This document shows positions 1 to 5,214 of a stretch of DNA of 5,214 nucleotides, in pieces. A program made the position numbers and the translations under genes. This DNA is from Dehalococcoidia bacterium (lineage in GTDB: Bacteria; Chloroflexota; Dehalococcoidia; Dehalococcoidales; RBG-16-60-22). Positions within the stretch are counted from its first letter, which is position 1. The number at the start of each line of letters is the position of its first letter. Location: positions 1 to 5,214 of the forward strand of contig SOKS01000044.1 of assembly GCA_004375725.1 (NCBI GenBank). Reading direction: 5' to 3'. The notes beneath the pieces were generated by a model. It saw only the letters and a list, made by a program, of their open reading frames with translations, had not been told where the DNA came from and ran no database searches.

Positions 1-4
1 TGCC

Positions 5-33
5 TTGACCGTGCTGTTAAAATGGAGTAAATT
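5..33 (+). promoter_or_regulatory. Probable sigma-70-type promoter for the ornithine cyclodeaminase-like/threonine aldolase unit
   Basis: TTGACC at 5-10 matches the -35 consensus TTGACA at five of six positions. After exactly 17 bases, TAAATT at 28-33 matches TATAAT at four of six. Transcription would start near position 40, giving a leader of about 36 bases before the ATG at 77. A second -10-like hexamer, CATAAT at 50-55, has no matching -35 at the right distance. The TTG at position 5 that would lengthen the first gene by 24 codons is then part of the -35 box rather than a start codon. This is a consensus match only, and the bases upstream of the window are not visible. Confidence 0.4.
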
Positions 34-76
34 CAATTGGGAAATTCTCCATAATAGCCAGCGAATTTATCAGCTT

Positions 77-1039
77 ATGCCTACACTTTTGTTAGATAGA
101 AACGCCATCAAGACCCTGATCGAGATGTCAGACGTTATCAATGTGGTGGAAGAGGCTTTCAGGATGTGCGGCGAAGGCAGGGGAAGGATGCCAGCCAAAA
201 CATATCTATCCCTTGAGCATGGTGATTTCAGGGCAATGCCCGCTGCCTTGCCGGGGGGTGCGGGTATGAAATGGGTAAGCGTACACCCTCAGAATTTGTC
301 TCTTGGTTTGCCTTCGATTATGGCTATCCTGGTCTACAATGACCCGGAAACGGGATACCCGCTGGCAATAATGGACGCTACTGAAATCACAGCCTATCGA
401 ACCGGTGCGGCAGCGGCTATCGCCTCCAAGTATCTAGCGCGACCAGATTCGCATACGATTGGAGTTATCGGTGCTGGATTTCAAGCGCACACGCAAATAC
501 TGGCTCATGCCGAGCTGTTCAGCCCCATCTCAATAAATGCTTTTGACGTTTCCAAAGCTGCAATGGATAGACTAGCTTGTTCTTTCCCACAGTTTTCCGT
601 TAAAAATTGTTCCATTCAAGAGACTGTGGCATCAGATATAGTATGTACATTGACACCCTCTCGCAGTCCTGTTATCAAGAGAGAGTGGATAGCCGCAGGG
701 ACTCACATAAATGCCATCGGTGCCGATGCACCAGGCAAGCAAGAACTTGACCCCTCCATACTCAAGGAGGCAATCGTCGTCGTTGATGACTTGAAACAGG
801 CTAGTACCAGCGGGGAGATTAACGTCCCTATTCAGAAAGGTACCTATAGTATCGGTGAGGTCTATGGAACACTCGCCGAGATAGCCGTAGGCAAGAAGAA
901 AGGAAGAACAGACAATAGCGCTATTACTGTATTTGATTCGACTGGAATCGCGGTTGAGGACATAGCTGTGGCCAAGCTCCTGTTTGAGAAGGCTAAACGG
1001 GCGGGTGGTTATCCGTCCATTGACTTGATAGGGACATGA
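77..1039 (+). CDS. Ornithine cyclodeaminase / mu-crystallin / alanine dehydrogenase family protein
   Basis: Cytoplasmic NAD(P)-dependent enzyme of the family that includes bacterial ornithine cyclodeaminase, archaeal alanine dehydrogenase, ketimine reductases and mu-crystallin. From the ATG at 77 it has 320 residues, the usual family length, and the protein opens in the family manner (PTLLLDRNAIKTL). Visible hallmarks are Lys41 (PAKTYL), Arg52, Lys65 in GMKWVSVHPQN, the DATEITAYRTGAAAAIAS segment (100-117), the Rossmann motif GVIGAGFQAHTQ (129-140), and Asp217 in GADAPGKQEL, matching the catalytic Asp of ornithine cyclodeaminase. Asp157, at the end of the second Rossmann strand, suggests NAD(H) rather than NADP(H). 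The open frame reaches back to a TTG at 5, but that adds an atypical 24 residues and overlaps a promoter. No clear Shine-Dalgarno precedes 77. Substrate cannot be assigned: alanine dehydrogenase, imine reductase or cyclodeaminase all remain possible. It is followed 11 bases later by threonine aldolase, probably co-transcribed. Confidence 0.88.
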   Translation: MPTLLLDRNAIKTLIEMSDVINVVEEAFRMCGEGRGRMPAKTYLSLEHGDFRAMPAALPGGAGMKWVSVHPQNLSLGLPSIMAILVYNDPETGYPLAIMDATEITAYRTGAAAAIASKYLARPDSHTIGVIGAGFQAHTQILAHAELFSPISINAFDVSKAAMDRLACSFPQFSVKNCSIQETVASDIVCTLTPSRSPVIKREWIAAGTHINAIGADAPGKQELDPSILKEAIVVVDDLKQASTSGEINVPIQKGTYSIGEVYGTLAEIAVGKKKGRTDNSAITVFDSTGIAVEDIAVAKLLFEKAKRAGGYPSIDLIGT

Positions 1040-1050
1040 GGCAATAGGAG
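1038..1050 (+). promoter_or_regulatory. Ribosome binding region of the threonine aldolase gene
   Basis: GAGG at 1038-1041 overlaps the TGA stop (1037-1039) of the preceding gene and lies nine bases before the ATG at 1051, a workable spacing. A second purine run, AGGAG at 1046-1050, touches the ATG directly and is too close to act as a normal Shine-Dalgarno for it. Having the site inside the upstream stop suggests that ribosomes ending on the first gene help initiation on the second. Confidence 0.5.
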
Positions 1051-2106
1051 ATGAAAGTAATCGATTTGCGTAGCGACACTGTCACCCATCCCACACCTGA
1101 GATGAGGAAGGCAATGTTTGAGGCGGAGGTGGGGGACGATGTCTATGGTGAGGACCCCACGGTCAACCGCCTTGAGGCGATGGCGGCGGAGATGATGGGC
1201 AAGGAAGCGGCGCTTTTCACTACGTCCGGCACTCAGAGCAATCTTACTGCGGTGCTGACTCATACCAAACATGGCGACGAAATTATCGTGGGAGATGAGG
1301 CACATATGCTCTGGTACGAAATGGGAGGTGCTGCCGCCCTCGGCGGTGTGACTATACGCACCGTGTCCAATGATAGGCGCGGCCGTCTCAGTCTGGATGA
1401 TATTGACCGGACAATTCGGGCCAAGGATATCCACTATCCAGAGACCAGGCTACTCTGCCTTGAAAACACACATAATCGCTGTGGTGGAACAGTTCTTACG
1501 CCAGACTACACAAATGAAGTCTGTGATCTAGCCCATACACGCGGGTTAAAGGTATATCTGGATGGCGCTCGCATTTTCAATGCCACAGTCGCTCTCGGCG
1601 TATCAGCGTGCACGCTCACCCAAAACGTGGATTCTGTGGCATTATGCCTTTCGAAGGGGCTGAGTGCACCGGTTGGGTCGCTACTGTGCGGGAGTAAGGA
1701 TTTCATTGAGCGAGCCCGTAAGTTTCGTAAGATGCTGGGTGGTGGCATGCGGCAGGCGGGGGTTATCGCAGCTGCCGGCATCGTGGCACTGGAGACAATG
1801 GTAGAGCGCCTGGCGGAAGACCACAACAATGCCAGACGTCTGGCACAAGGGCTTACGAACATCGAAGGAATAACGCTGGCCCAGGATGACATACCTACCA
1901 ACATCGTAATGTTTGACCTCTCCCCAGAGTTATCTGTCGCCGAGTTTTTTAAAAGTCTCGAGAGAGCAGGGGTAAAGGTAGGCTTACGTGACGGCCGCCC
2001 ATTCCGTGCGGTTACTCACCGCATGGTCTCATCCTCAGATATTGACGAAGCACTGATACGGATCGAAGCAGTTTGTCGTAGGCTCCGTTGTCGGACCTCA
2101 GAATAA
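1051..2106 (+). CDS. ltaE: Low-specificity L-threonine aldolase (PLP-dependent, fold type I)
   Basis: Cytoplasmic pyridoxal-phosphate enzyme that cleaves L-threonine, L-allo-threonine and related beta-hydroxy amino acids to glycine plus an aldehyde. The 351 residues are close to the usual 335-350 and cover the whole family. The N-terminus IDLRSDTVTHPTPEMR is diagnostic, followed by VGDDVYGEDPTVNRLE (27-42), the phosphate-binding TSGTQSN (58-64), His85, which should stack on the PLP ring, LENTHNRCGG (137-146), YLDGARIFNA (169-178) with Asp171 for the PLP nitrogen and Arg174 for the substrate carboxylate, and CLSKGLSAPVGS (199-210) with Lys202 as Schiff-base lysine. No expected motif is missing. 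It lies 11 bases after the cyclodeaminase-like gene on the same strand, so the two likely form an operon. Substrate range within the beta-hydroxy amino acid aldolases cannot be read from sequence; phenylserine or similar aldolase activity is an alternative. Confidence 0.93.
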   Translation: MKVIDLRSDTVTHPTPEMRKAMFEAEVGDDVYGEDPTVNRLEAMAAEMMGKEAALFTTSGTQSNLTAVLTHTKHGDEIIVGDEAHMLWYEMGGAAALGGVTIRTVSNDRRGRLSLDDIDRTIRAKDIHYPETRLLCLENTHNRCGGTVLTPDYTNEVCDLAHTRGLKVYLDGARIFNATVALGVSACTLTQNVDSVALCLSKGLSAPVGSLLCGSKDFIERARKFRKMLGGGMRQAGVIAAAGIVALETMVERLAEDHNNARRLAQGLTNIEGITLAQDDIPTNIVMFDLSPELSVAEFFKSLERAGVKVGLRDGRPFRAVTHRMVSSSDIDEALIRIEAVCRRLRCRTSE

Positions 2107-2150
2107 CCTCGGCATAACAGCATTACAGCAGTCGTTCTGTCCATTTATCT

Positions 2151-2162
2151 CAGGCTAGCCTG
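2151..2162. repeat. Perfect 12-bp palindrome
   Basis: CAGGCTAGCCTG is its own reverse complement with no central spacer, so it is a poor RNA hairpin but a possible site for a dimeric DNA-binding protein. It lies 45 bases after the aldolase stop, in the convergent gap. The flanking bases do not extend the symmetry. A chance occurrence is possible. Confidence 0.5.
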
Positions 2163-2231
2163 TATAGACTGTTTGACGAGTGACCTGGCGGCGACCTTAT
2201 CTCTTTGCCCTTCGGCATCTTCTGAGCCAGA

Positions 2232-2244
2232 TTACCAGAGGTAA
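2232..2244. other. Small inverted repeat (5-bp stem, 3-base loop)
   Basis: TTACC-AGA-GGTAA can fold into a 5-bp stem with a 3-base loop and is followed on the + strand by AATTGAATC. It is too short and AT-rich, and lacks a T run, so I do not call it a terminator. It is the neatest hairpin between the two convergent genes. Confidence 0.3.
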
Positions 2245-2330
2245 AATTGAATCTATCTTTAGCGTTTAAGGTGACTGAAAGACTGCACAATCCGGCATAA
2301 TGTTCAATTGTCTGAGGCACATGCACCCGT

Positions 2331-2924
2331 TCAGTGCACACGACGAGAGAAGGATAACAGATTATTAGCTACAATATTTCCAGCAGCGTTGAGGAACTCT
2401 GCGATGACCTCTTTGATAAACATACCGCTGGCAGCAACAGATTCTAGCACAAGAGTAATGCCTGGTGGCGGTCCCGGTGGGACTGGAGGTGGCGCCGGAG
2501 GAACTGGCGGGATAACCACAACTGGAGGCGACAAAGTGGTGAAGGTGTAGTCGTCCGAAATGGCAACAACCTCCGTACCGGGAATGGCTGCCCTTACTCT
2601 AAAGTGATAGGTGGTCCTCGGACGAAGCCTGATTAAGGTCACACTATGCTCCGAGACAAGAGTGGTATCCACACTGGTCTCAAAACGATAGTCAGCTATG
2701 TCATCATGAGGCTTGGTATCATAGAATACCTGCGAGGTGGCAGCGCCATTCGTTTTCCAGGATATGGTAGCCGTGAAGTAGCCGATGTCTGAGGCAGAGA
2801 CTTCATAGGTTACCAGTGGAACAGAGCCGCTAACCCCCGTAGCCCCGGTTGCTGCCATGACTTGCCCGGCGGGTAACATCAGGCAGACCAGTAGAATTAC
2901 ACAGCAAGCCGCTCTCCATTTCAT
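2331..2924 (-). CDS. Secreted fibronectin type III domain protein with proline-rich linker, possibly truncated
   Basis: Exported protein of 197 residues and unknown role. Residues 1-24 form a signal peptide (MKWR, hydrophobic core, QVMA then ATG). Residues about 35-131 read as one fibronectin type III domain: ATISWKTNGAATSQVFYDT, then HSVTLIRLRPRTTYHFRVRA, then SDDYTFTTL, all typical fn3 strands with the conserved Trp, Leu and Tyr. Residues 132-155 are a proline-rich linker (SPPVVVIPPVPPAPPP and on). The tail GITLVLESVAASGMFIKEV looks like the beginning of another beta domain but stops after about 43 residues, ending SFSRRVH. No membrane anchor or sortase motif is present. The ATG follows the TAA of the upstream gene with no gap, so it is very likely translationally coupled as the last gene of the surface operon. 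fn3 domains usually mediate binding to protein or carbohydrate; no catalytic residues are seen. Confidence 0.8.
   Translation of the reverse strand: MKWRAACCVILLVCLMLPAGQVMAATGATGVSGSVPLVTYEVSASDIGYFTATISWKTNGAATSQVFYDTKPHDDIADYRFETSVDTTLVSEHSVTLIRLRPRTTYHFRVRAAIPGTEVVAISDDYTFTTLSPPVVVIPPVPPAPPPVPPGPPPGITLVLESVAASGMFIKEVIAEFLNAAGNIVANNLLSFSRRVH
2460..2531 (-). repeat. Proline-rich linker coding segment
   Basis: This low-complexity stretch encodes residues 132-155 of the fn3 protein, mostly Pro with Val, Ala and Gly. On the + strand it appears as repeated GGTGG/GGAGG-type tracts. Such linkers are extended and hold domains apart outside the cell. The tract could also be a place for slippage or recombination, because the domain immediately after it looks incomplete. 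Confidence 0.6.
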
Positions 2925-4247
2925 TTAACTCGTACCCCGCCGTCTCACGGCAAGAAAATAGACCAGTAACCCGACGACTATAACACCAGCCGCCACGCCG
3001 CCGATTAACGGCCAGTTCACCCTGGCAGGCGACCCCACCATAATTGCCCAGATGCTGAGCTGATTGGTGTTGGCGCTTACGGTCATTGCGTCCCGGTCCA
3101 GATTCGTTTTGAGCACGGTCCATCGGCCGTCTGCCATGTCCCAGCGGGCCAACTTCAACCTTGCCGCCTCGCCCTCGGCTCTCTCCAGGTCGGCCGGCAG
3201 GTATTTCACGGTTACCGTCGCTTCCTTGGCCAGCAGGCCAGGCAGGCCGTCAACACGAAAGGCGGTCGCCGCCATGCTATAACCGGATGGCGGGGGGGCA
3301 AGCTGGTCCAGTGGATAGCTCCGCAGTGAAATCTCCACCTCGCTGAATACCGCGCCCTGGGGGAAGGTGACAGAGAATCTCCCGTCCTCTGTCTGCAGGG
3401 TTGAAGCGCTGTCGGCGGTGAGCGTTATGCTGACCGGTGGGGCCGGTGGCACATACGGCATTCCCACTTCAAAGCTGCCTTCCGCTTCATCAAGCAGGGT
3501 GCCGTCCTCAAGAAAAACGCTGGCTTGTGCATCATATGTGCCCGGGTCAAGGTCACGGCCGGGAATCCATTCTGCGACAAGCTCCCGCGAATATCCGGGT
3601 ATTACTACTGCTGGTTTGCTTCTCACGATGTCCAGGATATCTCCCTGGGCATCGAAAATGGTCACGTTGCTTTGAACCTCGTAATGGACATTACCTTCAT
3701 TGGCATAGGTTACTTTTATGGGAATGGGCTTGCCGGATTCGACCGGCTCAGACCCGATGAGTTTTATACTGCCCTGCTGTACCAGGTGCGACCCGGCGAT
3801 AGTGAGCCTGACCAGGACACCCAGGCGGCTGACGGTTGTAATCGCTTCCCCGTCTCTGGGCGTGGCAACAACGAGGACAACAGCATATCTGCCGCCGTCA
3901 GTTCCCTGGGGAACGGAGACAGTCAGGTCAATCTCCTGGCTTTCACCTGGCTCAAGAGAGAATTCGGCAGGATCGAAGTTGATGTACGCCACCGCTGATA
4001 AAGGGTTGGTATCGGGCTCCAGCACTTCAGTGCTGCCGCCTATTCCCTGCCCATAACCCGCCAGTTTTACCTCGAAATCCATGGGTTTATCTGAATCGTT
4101 GCTCACGGTGATGGAGGGCAGAGTATGTTGGCCTTCGGGTACCAGCATATCCATAGAGCCGGGGCTGATACCTAGCTGGGTCAGAGCTGGAGAAGTGACC
4201 AATGCCAGTGCCATCAGTGCTATAAATATACCAGTAATAATTTTCAT
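2925..4247 (-). CDS. Secreted, C-terminally membrane-anchored multidomain surface protein (DUF916/DUF3324-like)
   Basis: Surface protein of 440 residues. Residues 1-23 form a signal peptide. Residues about 26-130 (ISPGSMDMLVPEG, ITVSNDSDKPMDFEV, INFDPAEFSLEPGESQEIDLTV, GGRYAVVLVV) look like the Ig-like, DUF916-type domain of WxL-interacting proteins. Residues about 159-261 (GSIKLIGSEPVESGKPIPI, YANEGNVHYEVQSNVTIFD, DLDPGTYDAQASVFLEDG) form a second beta-sandwich like DUF3324 or CARDB. A Pro linker (264-272) leads to a third beta domain, about 273-402 (DGRFSVTFPQGAV, AATAFRVDG, LKLARWDMADGRWTVL), reminiscent of ZU5-type domains. One membrane helix (about 413-434) and the cytoplasmic tail RRRGTS end the protein. 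Known WxL-interacting proteins share the layout signal peptide, DUF916, DUF3324, C-terminal helix and basic tail; the third domain is extra. The ATG overlaps the protease stop as ATGA, implying coupled translation. The protein is probably structural or adhesive. Confidence is high for the layout and moderate for the family. Confidence 0.8.
   Translation of the reverse strand: MKIITGIFIALMALALVTSPALTQLGISPGSMDMLVPEGQHTLPSITVSNDSDKPMDFEVKLAGYGQGIGGSTEVLEPDTNPLSAVAYINFDPAEFSLEPGESQEIDLTVSVPQGTDGGRYAVVLVVATPRDGEAITTVSRLGVLVRLTIAGSHLVQQGSIKLIGSEPVESGKPIPIKVTYANEGNVHYEVQSNVTIFDAQGDILDIVRSKPAVVIPGYSRELVAEWIPGRDLDPGTYDAQASVFLEDGTLLDEAEGSFEVGMPYVPPAPPVSITLTADSASTLQTEDGRFSVTFPQGAVFSEVEISLRSYPLDQLAPPPSGYSMAATAFRVDGLPGLLAKEATVTVKYLPADLERAEGEAARLKLARWDMADGRWTVLKTNLDRDAMTVSANTNQLSIWAIMVGSPARVNWPLIGGVAAGVIVVGLLVYFLAVRRRGTS
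4244..4247 (-). other. Four-base start/stop overlap (ATGA) coupling protease and membrane-anchored partner
   Basis: On the - strand the bases ATGA contain the ATG of the membrane-anchored protein (4247-4245) and the TGA of the protease (4246-4244). No strong Shine-Dalgarno precedes this ATG; the nearby purines GAGAA are within the protease's last codons. The arrangement points to termination-reinitiation and coordinated production of the two proteins. Confidence 0.85.
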
Positions 4248-5214
4248 TTCTCGGTCACCGTGAACGTGATGGTTACGGTGTAGCCTTCGGCAACTTCGTC
4301 CGTATAAGCGACTGACTGGCTAACGTAGAACGGCACATCATACGTGCCAGCCGTACTTACATCCAGGAAAGTCTGCGATGCATCCGCCGGGTCAAGGTTA
4401 TCGGCAGCGGGGCCCATCGAAAGTTTATTAGCCAGTACGTAGCTCCCGCTGGCCATATAGCCCGTGTTGCTCGTATTGGCATCTATGCCGGTCACGGTGT
4501 AACCATCGGAGTTGTCGCCCGCCAGGCTTCCAGTGGAACTGCCGGTGGCTGTCGCGCCCGGAGCCATTCCGCCCAGCCCTATCGCCGGCGGCGCTGTGAA
4601 TGTGTACCCCGGAGGGGCGACTGAAATACCAAGCCCGTCGATAATGTAGCTCGCCTTGCAAACGATAGAGATCTCATCGTTGCCGGCGAAAACCAGCCCG
4701 ACAAAGCTGCCATCTTTATCTACCACGGAGCCTGAGTCACCCGACGCTTCGAATGGCTGGGGTATTGCAATCTGGTCATAGAAGTACGCCCACATATTCG
4801 TATCGTACTGAACCCAGCCGGCGGCATTGGTGGAATATACTGTTCCTTCAGTTACACCAGTCGTCCGCCCGGACTTCCTCACGGTATCCTCCTCTGCGAC
4901 CGTTGTCGTCCCTGAAACCTGGTAATTGCCCGTCTCACCGAATTGCCAGCCGCTCAGCCCCTCAACCTCAGGGTCAAGAGCGGCTATTGCCGCATCGGCG
5001 TAGTTGTACGTCGGGTTAGGTCTATTAGAATTGTTGTAGAAAACGATAGGGATGTAACTCTCCAGCGCCCCGACCTGATTGGCTGATGTCCCTCCATCCA
5101 AGGTTCCCGGCTGAATAATGGCTGTCCCCAATTCAAGAAAAGCACTGTCGTCGGGATCCATTGCTATAACATGAGCATTTGACAGAATCTTGTTATCGTA
5201 AGTCACCATGCCCA
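4244..5214 (-). CDS. Trypsin-like serine protease with C-terminal WxL-like surface domain (5' end outside window)
   Basis: Extracellular serine endopeptidase of the trypsin-like fold. The frame stays open to the right edge, and the first visible Met (5209) is internal, because the residues around it (GMVTYDNKILSNAHVIAMD) are the strand and loop carrying the catalytic His; the true start and signal peptide lie beyond the window. Counting from that Met, the triad is His13 (LSNAHV), Asp72 (NYADAAIAAL) and Ser159 (GDSGS). KSGRTTGVTEGTV (112-124), DQIAIPQPFEASGDSGS and FVGLVFAGN fit bacterial proteases of the LSNNHV/GDSGS type. Residues about 203-321 are a separate beta domain (LGGMAPGATATGSS, GYMASGSYVLANKLSMG, YDVPFYVSQSV, final GYTVTITFTVTEK). 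It resembles surface domains I associate with Dehalococcoidia and, in its closing strand, WxL domains. It is the first visible gene of the surface operon and overlaps the next by four bases. The substrate is unknown; self-processing or maturation of surface partners is possible. Confidence 0.85.
   Translation of the reverse strand, partial: GMVTYDNKILSNAHVIAMDPDDSAFLELGTAIIQPGTLDGGTSANQVGALESYIPIVFYNNSNRPNPTYNYADAAIAALDPEVEGLSGWQFGETGNYQVSGTTTVAEEDTVRKSGRTTGVTEGTVYSTNAAGWVQYDTNMWAYFYDQIAIPQPFEASGDSGSVVDKDGSFVGLVFAGNDEISIVCKASYIIDGLGISVAPPGYTFTAPPAIGLGGMAPGATATGSSTGSLAGDNSDGYTVTGIDANTSNTGYMASGSYVLANKLSMGPAADNLDPADASQTFLDVSTAGTYDVPFYVSQSVAYTDEVAEGYTVTITFTVTEK
4247..4603 (-). other. WxL-like C-terminal domain of the protease
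   Basis: About 118 codons encode a Gly/Thr/Ser-rich, cysteine-free, all-beta module joined to the protease by a short Pro/Gly stretch (VAPPGYTFTAPP). The recognisable order is LGGMAPGATATG, alternating strands, GYMASGSYVLANKLSMG, a PFYVSQSV strand, and the terminal GYTVTITFTVTEK. In canonical WxL domains the protein also ends in a Tyr-led alternating strand with a Trp-x-Leu pair; here Phe-Thr-Val occupies that place. The similarity is by eye and family membership is inferred. Confidence 0.5.

Larger units (their letters stand above)
2107..2330. other. Convergent intergenic gap with no gene recognised
   Basis: These 224 bases lie between the 3' ends of the + strand aldolase gene and the - strand fn3 gene. 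Short open frames exist, the longest 63 codons on the - strand beginning with GTG at 2341, but none has a ribosome binding site or a recognisable protein motif. I found no GC-rich hairpin followed by a T run on either strand, so termination is probably Rho-dependent or by a weak structure. Visible structures are the 12-bp palindrome at 2151-2162, a 4-bp stem at 2206-2217 (TGCC/GGCA) and a 5-bp stem at 2232-2244. The gap could include decayed sequence of the fn3 gene, but I could read no family motif in any frame. Confidence 0.6.

Noticed and set aside
1009..1904. Two - strand open frames opposite the threonine aldolase
   Set aside because: The aldolase has every family motif over its full length. 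The opposite frames have no domain-like sequence.
2322..2338. TGCAC/GTGCA hairpin spanning the fn3 gene stop
   Set aside because: The stem is five pairs with a 7-base loop that contains the stop codon. No T run follows, so it is not a terminator.
2150..2341. 63-codon open frame on the - strand after the fn3 gene
   Set aside because: It starts with GTG, overlaps the end of the fn3 gene, has no ribosome binding site and shows no recognisable motif. Its last codons run through the 12-bp palindrome.
2456..2545. Repeated GGTGG/GGAGG tracts that could suggest a minisatellite or G-quadruplex
   Set aside because: The units are irregular and are explained by the proline codons on the - strand.
2308..2550. 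80-codon + strand frame with a Gly-rich tail
   Set aside because: The Gly-rich tail is the complement of the proline-rich linker of the fn3 gene, so it has no independent support.
3367..3998. Several overlapping + strand open frames of 100-157 codons
   Set aside because: They lie opposite the membrane-anchored protein gene, whose signal peptide, domains and membrane helix are coherent. The opposite frames read as compositional shadows.
1..5214. CRISPR arrays, insertion sequence ends, tRNA or rRNA genes
   Set aside because: No regularly spaced direct repeats, no transposase or terminal inverted repeats, and no tRNA- or rRNA-like segment was seen on either strand.

Overview
The window appears to come from an anaerobic-type environmental bacterium, most likely a Chloroflexota (Dehalococcoidia-like) lineage. 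The evidence is stylistic: secreted proteins made of fn3 or other beta-sandwich domains joined by proline-rich linkers, a trypsin-like protease of the 'LSNxHV ... GDSGS' type carrying a C-terminal beta domain, and intermediate GC content. No rRNA, tRNA or other phylogenetic marker is present, so the placement is tentative.

Left half, + strand (1-2106): a two-gene amino-acid metabolism unit. A probable promoter (TTGACC, 17-nt spacer, TAAATT) precedes an ornithine cyclodeaminase/mu-crystallin/alanine dehydrogenase family protein (77-1039). Eleven bases later comes a low-specificity L-threonine aldolase (1051-2106). Both keep the expected cofactor and catalytic residues. The first probably handles an amino acid/imino acid/keto acid conversion with NAD(H). 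The second cleaves beta-hydroxy amino acids to glycine plus an aldehyde.

Middle (2107-2330): a 224-bp gap between convergent genes. I see no gene and no convincing intrinsic terminator in it. It holds a perfect 12-bp palindrome and a few short weak hairpins.

Right half, - strand (5214 down to 2331): a tightly packed three-gene cell-surface operon read right to left. First is a serine protease, cut by the right edge, with an intact His/Asp/Ser triad and a C-terminal domain that resembles WxL-type surface domains. It overlaps the next gene by four bases (ATGA). That gene encodes a secreted, C-terminally membrane-anchored protein with a DUF916-like plus DUF3324-like layout. The third gene starts on the base after its stop codon and encodes a secreted fn3 protein with a proline-rich linker and a C-terminus that looks cut short. 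The most interesting reading is that the first two genes form a WxL/WxIP-like pair (surface domain plus membrane-anchored partner) outside the Firmicutes, with the surface partner fused to a protease. This rests on motif and architecture recognition only.
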